Source: Promethearchaeota archaeon (GTDB taxonomy: Archaea; Asgardarchaeota; Lokiarchaeia; Sigyniarchaeales; SOKP01). From it: DNA of 64,000 bases. The stretch lies in assembly GCA_019058295.1 (NCBI GenBank), contig JAHPZI010000002.1:1-64000 (forward strand), given 5' to 3'. The translations under genes and the position numbers were made by a program. Shown in pieces: positions 1-8,046 of the stretch; positions within the stretch are counted from its first letter, which is position 1; the number at the start of each line of letters is the position of its first letter. The notes under the pieces are model-generated. The model did not search any database and was not told the origin of the DNA. It worked only from the letters and a program-made list of their open reading frames with translations.

Positions 1-18
1 TTTCAAAAAACCGATCAA

Positions 19-753
19 TTGAAAATTCAAGCAGTAATAAACATTGCTAAAGAAATCATAGAACAAAATAAGATAGTAAAGATGGAAAAGTTATTTAATA
101 CTTCAAAAAGTAGATTAGGCATTCATAGTCAAAAATTGAATTATATTCTTAAATATTTATTTGATAACAAAATCTTAATTGAAGACTCCAAAATCATTAA
201 ATCAGAAGCCCTTTCAAATGAAAACAGAGCGGCAATATTTAACTTTATAAAAAAATATCCAGGAGTAAATTTTTCAGCTTTAAAGAATAATGTTCTTCCT
301 GAATCCAACCTTGGAACTGGTCAAATTATCTGGCATCTTGAAATTTTGATGAACTTTAGATATATAAATAAAATGACTTTTAAGAAATATACACTGTATT
401 TACCTTATGAAATGGCACCAAAACAGGCTTTATTCTATTTCTTATTAAGGGATAGAATAAACAGAAAAATAATTAAGATCTTAAATCATAAAGGATCAAT
501 GAAACAGGCAGATATCCCTAAAGTTATTAATGAATCAAAAGGAAACGTATATTATCATATAAAAATATTAAATAAAGAGAAACTGTTAATTTCAGAAAAA
601 ATTTCGGGAAACTTAGTGGCGAGATTAAATGCTGTCAATAAGGATTTATTAATCGAAATAATTGAAGATGTTGAAAACAAATTAATAAATCTGAAAATGA
701 AATATATTAGCTCAATTTCAGACTCTATGGAAAAAATAATAAAAATTCAATAA
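19..753 (+). CDS. Tandem winged-helix transcriptional regulator (possibly 5'-partial)
   Basis: Predicted DNA-binding regulator. Two winged-helix units are visible: one at about residues 65-130 (NRAAIFNFIKKYPGVNFSAL, then a wing rich in Y/K) and one at about 145-205 (INRKIIKILNHKGSMKQADI, then VYYHIKILNKEKLL), the usual ArsR/MarR-like recognition-helix pattern of archaeal two-wHTH proteins. The TTG at 19 has no GGTGA site in front of it and the frame is open to the window edge, so the true start may lie upstream. The target genes are not identifiable. RuBisCO lies downstream on the opposite strand, tail to tail. Confidence 0.75.
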   Translation: MKIQAVINIAKEIIEQNKIVKMEKLFNTSKSRLGIHSQKLNYILKYLFDNKILIEDSKIIKSEALSNENRAAIFNFIKKYPGVNFSALKNNVLPESNLGTGQIIWHLEILMNFRYINKMTFKKYTLYLPYEMAPKQALFYFLLRDRINRKIIKILNHKGSMKQADIPKVINESKGNVYYHIKILNKEKLLISEKISGNLVARLNAVNKDLLIEIIEDVENKLINLKMKYISSISDSMEKIIKIQ

Positions 754-822
754 CTAATAAGGGATTTATATCAAATAAAAATCCTACTTTTTTTTTACAT
801 TTTTTTTACTTTTTTAAGGTTA

Positions 823-2109
823 TTAACCCCATTTTTCAACAGCTTTAGCTAATTCAGAATGATTTTTTGCATAATTTTTTAATTCCCGTCCATTTAACAC
901 TGCATCAACAGCTTGACGAATTGCTTTTGCTCCAGCTTCAGTTCCATCTGGATGACCATGACAGCCTCCGCCGAATTGGAATACTAAATCTGTTCCTAAT
1001 AATTCTATAAGTTCTGGAACATGTAATGGACTTAGGCCCCCTGAAGCAACAGGTAAAATAGGCTTAATATTTCCCCAATCTTGATCTAGTAAAGTAATAT
1101 CATTTCCCCTCACTTTTGATTCAGTCAAAATTTTATTAATCTCTCGAACTTCTTGCTTTTGACCTTCCATTTTTCCTACTATAGTACCAGTATGTAGTTG
1201 ATCCATCCCTATTAATCTCATAATTTTTGCCAATGCCAGCATTGTCATTCCATGCTTCTTATTTCGTGTAAAGGCAGCATGCATTGCTCTATGGGCATGA
1301 ATTACAACATTTTTTTTATCAAGGAAATCTTTAATTTCTTGCAAAGCAGAAAATCCGATTGTTATAATGTCAACCATGACATATTCCCCTCCATTTTCAA
1401 TAACATGATCAGCTCTTTCTTTCATTATACTGAGTTTTGCTGTTATATTTGGCATATAAATCTTTTTTTCTCCAGTTTCATTTTCAATAGTATCTCGAAC
1501 TTTCAAAGTTTCGGTAATTCTTTTCTCGAATTTATTAAAAGACATACTGGTTAGATTCTCATCGTCTTTAACAATATCTAAACCTCCTTTCCAAGCTTGT
1601 CCACAAACTTTTGCATGTTCAATTTCGTTTAAACCGACTTTTGGTTTGACAATCGTTCCTAAAAGAGGCCGATTTTCAACCTTGATTAATTTTCTAATCC
1701 CTTCAATCCCAAATTTAGGACCTTTATATGCTTCTACAATATCTTTAGGAAAAGATATATCTAATAATCTCAAATTTTCTAAAACTCTCATACCATAGAT
1801 ATTTCCAGCAATAGCGCTTAATATTTGAGATATATTGCCTGCTTCGAAAAGTTCTTTAGTGTAAGCAATTTTAATTATCTGGTTCTCATTATCAATATGA
1901 AAAACAGAAGGTTTAAGTTTATTAGCAATTTCAGCAGACATCGTTGCAATGGTAGTCCAAGTTCCTATAGAACTTTCTTTAGCAATCTCCATGCTAGCAT
2001 GTTCTAAATCTTTACATTCTGGAGATTTCTCAACGTAATACATAGCAATAAGATCATTCTCGTTTGGTTTATAATCTAAATCTACATAATCCACCAATTT
2101 ATTCACCAT
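823..2109 (-). CDS. rbcL: Form III ribulose-1,5-bisphosphate carboxylase (RuBisCO large subunit)
   Basis: Carboxylates ribulose-1,5-bisphosphate to two 3-phosphoglycerates; in archaea form III enzymes serve the AMP/nucleoside salvage pathway with AMP phosphorylase and ribose-1,5-bisphosphate isomerase. All catalytic landmarks are present in 428 residues: TIVKPKVGL (K155, K157), the carbamylated lysine motif GGLDIVKDDE (K181, D183, E184), HAHRAMHAAF (H273, R274), loop-6 lysine in GTIVGKMEG (K313), SGG at 356-358 and FQFGGG near 380. E45 and the GTWTT segment of the N-terminal domain are also there. It is therefore a true RuBisCO and not a form IV RuBisCO-like protein. ATG start at 2109. The partner enzymes of the AMP pathway are not in this window. 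Confidence 0.95.
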   Translation of the reverse strand: MVNKLVDYVDLDYKPNENDLIAMYYVEKSPECKDLEHASMEIAKESSIGTWTTIATMSAEIANKLKPSVFHIDNENQIIKIAYTKELFEAGNISQILSAIAGNIYGMRVLENLRLLDISFPKDIVEAYKGPKFGIEGIRKLIKVENRPLLGTIVKPKVGLNEIEHAKVCGQAWKGGLDIVKDDENLTSMSFNKFEKRITETLKVRDTIENETGEKKIYMPNITAKLSIMKERADHVIENGGEYVMVDIITIGFSALQEIKDFLDKKNVVIHAHRAMHAAFTRNKKHGMTMLALAKIMRLIGMDQLHTGTIVGKMEGQKQEVREINKILTESKVRGNDITLLDQDWGNIKPILPVASGGLSPLHVPELIELLGTDLVFQFGGGCHGHPDGTEAGAKAIRQAVDAVLNGRELKNYAKNHSELAKAVEKWG

Positions 2110-2197
2110 TAAATGCTTTTTACTTCACTATAAAAGAAACATATGTTTCCATAAAAATTTTATAATATTATAAATTATCTAAAAGAGTGATTATAAA

Positions 2198-2506
2198 GTG
2201 AGTGAAGAAACTAAACAAATCTTTATAAATGTTAAAGATTTAAGCTTTAGAAGCGACCATTTTGTTGTTGATTTAATTAGATACCTCTCAGAAGCATTGC
2301 CACAGATTAAAATAATTCGAGATGTCAATGAGATTGAAATAGAGGCTCCATTAAACCTTTCGAAAAGAATTATTAGATTAAGAATAAGGAAATATCTATA
2401 TAAAAAAAAATTAGATGGCGATTATAGGCCAATATCGTATATTGATCCTGAAAAAGATGGCTATATTGTAAAAGAGAAAAAATTAGCTGAGATTACTTAT
2501 TATTAA
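2198..2506 (+). CDS. Eukaryote-type large-subunit ribosomal protein eL22
   Basis: A 102-residue protein matching the eukaryotic ribosomal protein L22e (eL22), which sits on the 60S subunit. The recognisable core is LSKRIIRLRIRKYLYKKKL followed by DYRPISYIDPEKDGY, which lines up with the eukaryotic block FSKRYLKYLTKKYLKKNNL followed by DWLRVV. It lacks the acidic C-terminal tail of animal eL22. L22e is among the eukaryotic signature proteins reported for Lokiarchaeota and is absent from most other archaea, so it is also a taxonomic marker. GTG start, about 90 nt from the divergent RuBisCO gene. Confidence 0.85.
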   Translation: MSEETKQIFINVKDLSFRSDHFVVDLIRYLSEALPQIKIIRDVNEIEIEAPLNLSKRIIRLRIRKYLYKKKLDGDYRPISYIDPEKDGYIVKEKKLAEITYY

Positions 2507-2559
2507 TAAATCTGCTTTTCTTCATAAATATTAATTTTATTAAAAAACTATATTAAAAC

Positions 2560-3531
2560 GTGCCATTAGAAGAAAAAAACGAGTTATCAATTAATTCGCT
2601 AGATGATTTGATGAGATGTATTAATCTAGCAAGTTTATTAGAAATATCTGGTTGGCCTAAACCAGGTAATATACACCGCACACAAGATTTTAAAGATACC
2701 CGATTTGAACATTTTTTAGCTGGAATTTCTGCAATTCAACCTAATTTTAAAGAATTCTGTGGTAAAGTTTACAAGAATTCTAATAATCTGGAACAAGAGT
2801 TTAGTTTTGTAAAATTAGGGAATTTCTTTAAAGCAGCTGCCAAAGAAATGATAAAATGGCAAAAAGGAGGAAATGTTCTATTAGGGCATATCTTAATTTT
2901 AGCTCCTTTAGTAGCTGCTGCCGCCATTTGTTTAAAATTTAAGGTTCTTAAGTTTAAAAATTTTGCTCATGTAATTAAAAAAGTGATTAACGACTCAACT
3001 ATACAAGATACAGTTAATTTATATGAAGCCATTAGAATATGTAAACCTGGCGGTCTCGGAAGAAGAGATAAGTATGATGTTTACGACGAGAATTCAATAA
3101 AAAATATTAAAAATGATAATATTAATCTTAAGAAAATATTTGAGATTTCAAAAAATTATGATTTAATAAGCCTTGAATATTCTACATGTTTTAATATCAT
3201 TTTAAATGAAGGATTTCCCTACTATTTAGAAGTTTTTACACAAACTGAAAATGTTAATATCGCAACGGTTAACACTTTTCTGAAAATTCTATCTGAACAT
3301 CCCGATACGTTAATTATTAGAAAATCAGGTTTAGAGGCTTCTCTATTTGTTTCAAATAAAGCATCAGAAATTCTAAAAGAAGGAGGTATTTCTTCCAATA
3401 AAGGTTTAAATTTAATTAAAGAATTAGACAATACTCTACAAGACAAGCAAGGTAAAATGAATCCAGGAACAACTGCTGATATCTTAGCTGGTATTATTTT
3501 TGTCTCCTTAATATTCGGATTGAGATTTTAA
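2560..3531 (+). CDS. CitG/MdcB-like triphosphoribosyl-dephospho-CoA synthase family protein
   Basis: Belongs to the CitG/MdcB family (PF01874), whose bacterial members make the citrate or malonate lyase prosthetic group from ATP and dephospho-CoA. Family signatures are the N-terminal ASLLEISGWPKPGNIHR segment (residues about 24-40), FEHFLAGISAI, the central GNVLLGHILILAPLVAAA helix and the C-terminal NPGTTADILAGIIFV. No citrate or malonate lyase genes lie nearby, so the substrate in this organism is unknown; archaeal members of the family are generally orphans. GTG start. Same strand as eL22 and TFS, with short gaps. Confidence 0.8.
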   Translation: MPLEEKNELSINSLDDLMRCINLASLLEISGWPKPGNIHRTQDFKDTRFEHFLAGISAIQPNFKEFCGKVYKNSNNLEQEFSFVKLGNFFKAAAKEMIKWQKGGNVLLGHILILAPLVAAAAICLKFKVLKFKNFAHVIKKVINDSTIQDTVNLYEAIRICKPGGLGRRDKYDVYDENSIKNIKNDNINLKKIFEISKNYDLISLEYSTCFNIILNEGFPYYLEVFTQTENVNIATVNTFLKILSEHPDTLIIRKSGLEASLFVSNKASEILKEGGISSNKGLNLIKELDNTLQDKQGKMNPGTTADILAGIIFVSLIFGLRF

Positions 3532-3593
3532 AAAAGTTTATAAAATTATTTTATTACTATAAGATAAGTGTTTAGTATTAAAGTTGAGTTAGA

Positions 3594-3944
3594 ATGGAAT
3601 TTTGCGACGAGTGCGGAAGTATGATGTTTCCATCAACAATAGATGGAGAAAAAATATTCAAGTGTAAATGTGGAGCAATAAAACCATTTTCTGAAGAAAA
3701 ATCTGAATCATATAAACTCAAAACTAAAATTGAGCATTCCATAAGAAATGAAGTTGTTAATGTTGCCGATGTAATGAAGTGGAAAGAAGAAAACTTAAAA
3801 AGCGCTATAAAAGATTTTAAATGTCGAAAATGTGGATATAATAAAGCCCAACTAGAAACTAGGCAAACTAGAAGCGCAGACGAAGGTATGACTCATTTTC
3901 TTATTTGTTTGAAATGTGGATCAATGAAAAAAATTGGGAGTTAA
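3594..3944 (+). CDS. tfs: Transcription factor S (TFS, TFIIS/RPB9-like)
   Basis: Two zinc ribbons: an N-terminal one (C4, C7, C24, C26) and a C-terminal TFIIS-type one (C77, C80, C105, C108). The acidic dipeptide of the C-terminal ribbon (SADEG; D96-E97), which in TFS/TFIIS reaches into the RNA polymerase active site and stimulates cleavage of backtracked RNA, is retained. The protein should therefore be a cleavage factor rather than only an RPB9-like subunit or an inhibitory TFS paralogue. Length (116 aa) is normal for archaeal TFS. ATG at 3594. Confidence 0.93.
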   Translation: MEFCDECGSMMFPSTIDGEKIFKCKCGAIKPFSEEKSESYKLKTKIEHSIRNEVVNVADVMKWKEENLKSAIKDFKCRKCGYNKAQLETRQTRSADEGMTHFLICLKCGSMKKIGS

Positions 3945-3958
3945 TTCATTCATTTATT

Positions 3959-4255
3959 CTAACTAAAGATCCTCTTAATAATTTCTTGTTCGTCAATATT
4001 TTTAGAGAAATTTATTATTATTGTTTTATGAGCTCTTTTTAACCCAGAAATTATTTTTATTTGGTTTGATAAGATTTTTAATTTTTTTCTTAATAAGTTT
4101 AATAACTCTATATTTGCTTTATTTTGAATTGGTTTTGAACGAAGTTTTATTTTGAGATAATCTCCATCATCAATAATTTCTTGTCTTTTAGAATTTGGCT
4201 TAATATATAAATGCAAAATAAAGGCATTAATTGATTTTCTCTCGATAAAATCCAT
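3959..4255 (-). CDS. DUF167 (YggU/UPF0235) family protein
   Basis: Short 98-residue protein with the DUF167 pattern LYIKPNSKRQEI, DYLKIKLRSKPIQNKAN, LLNLLRKKL and a closing GLKRAHKTIII. The family is widespread in bacteria, archaea and eukaryotes (human C15orf40) and has no settled function. Convergent with tfs and just downstream of the DHH nuclease gene on the same strand, with which it could be cotranscribed. Confidence 0.85.
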   Translation of the reverse strand: MDFIERKSINAFILHLYIKPNSKRQEIIDDGDYLKIKLRSKPIQNKANIELLNLLRKKLKILSNQIKIISGLKRAHKTIIINFSKNIDEQEIIKRIFS

Positions 4256-4293
4256 CTCTAAATATTAACGCCCGCTATTATTATTGTATAAAA

Positions 4294-5673
4294 CTATATA
4301 TAATTGCCAATATTATCTTTTAAATGTTTGAATGAAGGAATAGACAACCTAAGTCCTCCTGCTAACTTGTGCCCTCCGCCCATTCCACCTAAATCTTCTT
4401 TTATTCTATTTATGATTCTATTTACACCCTCTCCATTATTTTGTTCCAAATATTTTCTTGAACATCGAATACTTAATTTTATAGTGTTATTCTTCTTTTC
4501 TTCTCCCCCTAAAAATAAAATTTTATAGGGATCAAGAAGTTCATTAACTACACTAAAACTAGCTGTATCTGACCAATTACTTGCGGGGATTTTTTGCTCG
4601 GCATTAATAAAAATTGCTTCATTGGTTTCATATCGTGCTAAATTAACGAGTGTCTTTAAATTTTTAACTAAATTAATAAGATATTCGAAATATATCCCTT
4701 TTGCGTAGAAAGTGGTTGATTTTTTTTGAACAATCGAAAGAGCAGCATTAATCTTTTTAAAACATAATATGTTCAATAGAAGCGCATGTTCGAAAGCAAA
4801 ATTTAAAATTCCTTGTTTTTGAGGCAAAATAGCATAATGTCCATAGCTATTAAATTTTGCTTCTTCTTGAATTTTCTGTACTTCTGAATAGGTCAAATCT
4901 ATTACTTTTTTCTTTGGATTAATTTGCAATTTTTTCAAAAAAGAATTAATAATTTCGTCTTCTTCACCACCTAATCCCTTAACAAAAGGTAATATGCTAT
5001 ATTTTAAACCATTTTTAATAGTGTCATACATGCTTCCAAATAGGCATAAGCCTTCTATATCTTGAAAGATTTCTTCGTCCAATAATTCATCATAAATTTC
5101 TCGGTTAAATGATTCAAGTTTATCTGTTGATCTCAATGTATCCCCAGCTATCCCTATAATAGTTAACCATCCTTGCTTAATTGTCGGTTTTTGCTTAATT
5201 TTTTTAGCAAACATGTAAGCTAAAGTTGCACCAGCTACATGATCTAGACCATCATAGCCGTAAATGGTAGGATTTACAAAATGTAGATTTTCAGGAATTA
5301 TAACATCATTAATATTCACGTCGACTTCATGATGATCAAGTATAAAAAAATGTTCTTTTCTATTGGAGATAATTGGAATTAGTTCTGATAAATTAGAACC
5401 CACATCAGTAAATATTAGCGCGGTTCTGTTCGTTTGATTTTTTGATAAAATACCCTCTAAATAATTAGCCCATGAGACTGATCTATTATATATAAAATAG
5501 TCAAAATCAGAATTCATTCTATATAATAAATTTTGAATGATATGAAGGCTACATATTCCATCTGCGTCGTTATGAGAGATGGAAATATATTTATCAAACG
5601 AAAGATCAATAAACTGATCTACAGCGTCGTCAAGGGCTCCTATAAATTTATTTCGATCCGGTTTATTGACCAT
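4294..5673 (-). CDS. Archaeal RecJ-like DHH nuclease (GAN/Cdc45-related)
   Basis: DHH-superfamily phosphoesterase resembling archaeal RecJ/GAN, the GINS-associated 5'-3' single-strand exonuclease related to eukaryotic Cdc45. Motif I SHNDADGI (about 33-40), motif II TDVGS, motif III FILDHHEVD and the DHHA1 glycine-rich end GGMGGGHKLAGG are all present, so metal-binding and catalytic residues appear intact. Length 459 aa is typical. Likely acts at the replication fork with GINS and MCM, neither of which is in this window. DUF167 follows by 38 nt on the same strand. Confidence 0.87.
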   Translation of the reverse strand: MVNKPDRNKFIGALDDAVDQFIDLSFDKYISISHNDADGICSLHIIQNLLYRMNSDFDYFIYNRSVSWANYLEGILSKNQTNRTALIFTDVGSNLSELIPIISNRKEHFFILDHHEVDVNINDVIIPENLHFVNPTIYGYDGLDHVAGATLAYMFAKKIKQKPTIKQGWLTIIGIAGDTLRSTDKLESFNREIYDELLDEEIFQDIEGLCLFGSMYDTIKNGLKYSILPFVKGLGGEEDEIINSFLKKLQINPKKKVIDLTYSEVQKIQEEAKFNSYGHYAILPQKQGILNFAFEHALLLNILCFKKINAALSIVQKKSTTFYAKGIYFEYLINLVKNLKTLVNLARYETNEAIFINAEQKIPASNWSDTASFSVVNELLDPYKILFLGGEEKKNNTIKLSIRCSRKYLEQNNGEGVNRIINRIKEDLGGMGGGHKLAGGLRLSIPSFKHLKDNIGNYI

Positions 5674-5881
5674 TTTTACATCATTTTATTAATTCTTAAA
5701 AATTTACTAACTAAAATAGAATTAAAACAAATTTCAAAAACAATTTTATAAATATAAATATTCCTAGTTAATCTCACAATATAAGAATATTGATTTTAAG
5801 CGCAGAGACTAAATAATAAAGATTAAAAATTTTATTAAATAATAAGAATTAAATTCTCATTTCTAAATAAATAAAAGAATA

Positions 5882-7636
5882 ATGACAATTAATCGTAATA
5901 AGAAAAATAGACTTGCAAAAATTTTAGTATTAATTCTCATATTATCTAATTTAATTATTCCTTTAATATCCGTTGAGAGCAATAATCATAGTTATAACAA
6001 AAATCTTTCTGAAAGCTCCATTCCTATGCCAAAAACGCAAGCTTTCTCAAAAGATTTATATAATCCGATTATTGAGGAAGAAAAATATGGTCTTGGAGGC
6101 ATTAATATAACCTTCTTAGAATTAGAGGATATTGGACTAGGTTTTAATTCAACAGATGATGTTGAATATAGTAATTATAAGCAAGATTTGACTTCAAAGG
6201 CATTAAACATGAGTTTTAAACATATTAATTTCATTAAGACTTCAAGAATTGCAGAAGTTGATAACCTTAATGAAGATATAGAGGATTTCGAAAAAATTAC
6301 AGTAAAATTAAATGAAACGCTAAGTATTCAATATAACGATACAAATACGGATTACCTAATTTACGCTTCAAAATTAACCCCTTGCGTTATAGATCAGTTG
6401 CTAGTTGAAAATAATACAGAGAGTATTAAAAAAGTGAACGATGGTAATTATTCCCTTATTAAACCTCCTGAGACTAAGATTAACTTCCTAAAATTTAATT
6501 ATAAAAACTACTTCAAATTAAATACTCTAAATTTTACAATGCACATCATATGGCGTTATAATTTAACTATTGACACTTGGCAACTTACTCAAGATATTTC
6601 ACAAGAATTAATTATAACAGATGAAGATAATATAGTTTATCCAAGATTCAATTACAATTTTGATATAATTGGGTATAAATATAACCTAACTAACGATAAC
6701 TTTATAGAAATACCCGCTGATGATTTATTGATAAATTTGACTATAGATCTTCCGGATAAAAACTTGTTGAGTAGTCATAGATTAATTATAAATGGTATTA
6801 GAATTACTACCGATTTTTTACATCCTGATAAGTCTGTGTACACAAAAAATTTAATTAGAGCTAATGAAAGCTCCATAGCTATCGATTTTACCACAAGCTT
6901 TACGTTGGATTTTGAGGATCCCGTTGACTATACATGGGGTATTGATAGATTGGTTGAAGATAAAGATATAAGGGAAAGAATATATTTTCCAAGGATAATT
7001 TCTGGACCAGACCATATTTTTCTTAAACATATTAAGATTTTAGAAGAAACAGTCTCCTTTGACCAAGTTATAACAGCTACTTCGTTATTTAAAAGGATTG
7101 TATTGTATAAAGAGATAAATATTAGTGAAATAGAAGAAGATATTAGAAATAGCTTAATATTTCACGAATATGCCACTAAACGACAGGGCATAAAAATTAC
7201 GCTACCTTATATGATTAAGGGAGAGAGAAGTTGTCCTTTTATAATAAGGTATGAAACTACAAATGATCTGAGAATTATTATTACAGATAATATTAACATG
7301 CCATTATCTGATTTGGAGGTTGTACTTTATTATTATGATGAAAAATTTGGGACTTATATATCTAAAGATAAATCGCAACCTTTAGGCCCATCAATAACGG
7401 ATGAGAACGGAGAAATCTTAATTGAAGACGTTCCTAACGGCAATTATACTGCTAAAATTTATCAAAGAAATAGCGATGATTTGATAAAAAAGGCAGAAGT
7501 AAGCGCTTATTTGGATATTAATTATATAGTTACGCCGATTATTCACTTTCCTCTGTTAATTTTAATATTTGGAGGGATAGGAGGAATTTTTTTCATCCTA
7601 GGTTTAATTTTTTATTTAAAGCGTGAAGATAAATGA
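5882..7636 (+). CDS. Secreted, C-terminally membrane-anchored surface protein, function unknown
   Basis: Begins with a hydrophobic signal segment (about residues 10-28, LAKILVLILILSNLIIPLIS) and ends with one transmembrane helix (about 557-580) plus a short basic tail, so most of the 584 residues should lie outside the cell. The ectodomain has many N-x-S/T sequons. A segment near 470-540 (ITDNINMPLSDLEVVLYYYD, then ITDENGEILIEDVPNGNYTA) looks like a carboxypeptidase-regulatory-like beta-sandwich. The rest is not recognised. It may be part of the cell surface or bind an extracellular partner. Confidence 0.75.
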   Translation: MTINRNKKNRLAKILVLILILSNLIIPLISVESNNHSYNKNLSESSIPMPKTQAFSKDLYNPIIEEEKYGLGGINITFLELEDIGLGFNSTDDVEYSNYKQDLTSKALNMSFKHINFIKTSRIAEVDNLNEDIEDFEKITVKLNETLSIQYNDTNTDYLIYASKLTPCVIDQLLVENNTESIKKVNDGNYSLIKPPETKINFLKFNYKNYFKLNTLNFTMHIIWRYNLTIDTWQLTQDISQELIITDEDNIVYPRFNYNFDIIGYKYNLTNDNFIEIPADDLLINLTIDLPDKNLLSSHRLIINGIRITTDFLHPDKSVYTKNLIRANESSIAIDFTTSFTLDFEDPVDYTWGIDRLVEDKDIRERIYFPRIISGPDHIFLKHIKILEETVSFDQVITATSLFKRIVLYKEINISEIEEDIRNSLIFHEYATKRQGIKITLPYMIKGERSCPFIIRYETTNDLRIIITDNINMPLSDLEVVLYYYDEKFGTYISKDKSQPLGPSITDENGEILIEDVPNGNYTAKIYQRNSDDLIKKAEVSAYLDINYIVTPIIHFPLLILIFGGIGGIFFILGLIFYLKREDK

Positions 7637-7705
7637 TTCTTTATTCGAGGTGAAATTGAAATAATTGTTATTTTCATTGATAATATAGACGATTTTGTTG
7701 ATTTA

Positions 7706-7996
7706 TTGTCCATCAAACCTCGAATAATGAATGAAATTTTTTATGAATTTAAAGAAATGAAAACCGAAAATGATTTATCCAGCGAAATTAATATCGAAAT
7801 TATATTACATTTCCTTTCTAAAGTTGAAGAATTTATTGTTTTATATGAAACTAAAATTAATTTAAATAAATCAGGAACTTCAGATACAAGTCAAGAAGTA
7901 ATTAACGAGTTGAAGAGAATTTTTAATAAAGTAGATTCTTCGTTATCTTTAATAAAAGGAAAGATACGGGAAATATATCTTTCCTATTCATCTTAA
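7706..7996 (+). CDS. Small helical protein of unknown function, start uncertain
   Basis: About 96 residues, mostly charged helix (EINIEIILHFLSKVEEF, then VINELKRIFNKVDSSLSLI). Not recognised. The TTG at 7706 has no ribosome binding site. A good GGTGA lies at 7649-7653 and the same frame is open from there, so translation could begin at a non-canonical ATA/ATT at 7661-7666, adding about 14 residues, or at the internal ATG at 7727. Follows the surface-protein gene in the same frame. Confidence 0.5.
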   Translation: MSIKPRIMNEIFYEFKEMKTENDLSSEINIEIILHFLSKVEEFIVLYETKINLNKSGTSDTSQEVINELKRIFNKVDSSLSLIKGKIREIYLSYSS

Positions 7997-8046
7997 TGTT
8001 TAAATTAATAAATCCGAATATAATTATTAAAAGAAAGATTTTGTTC

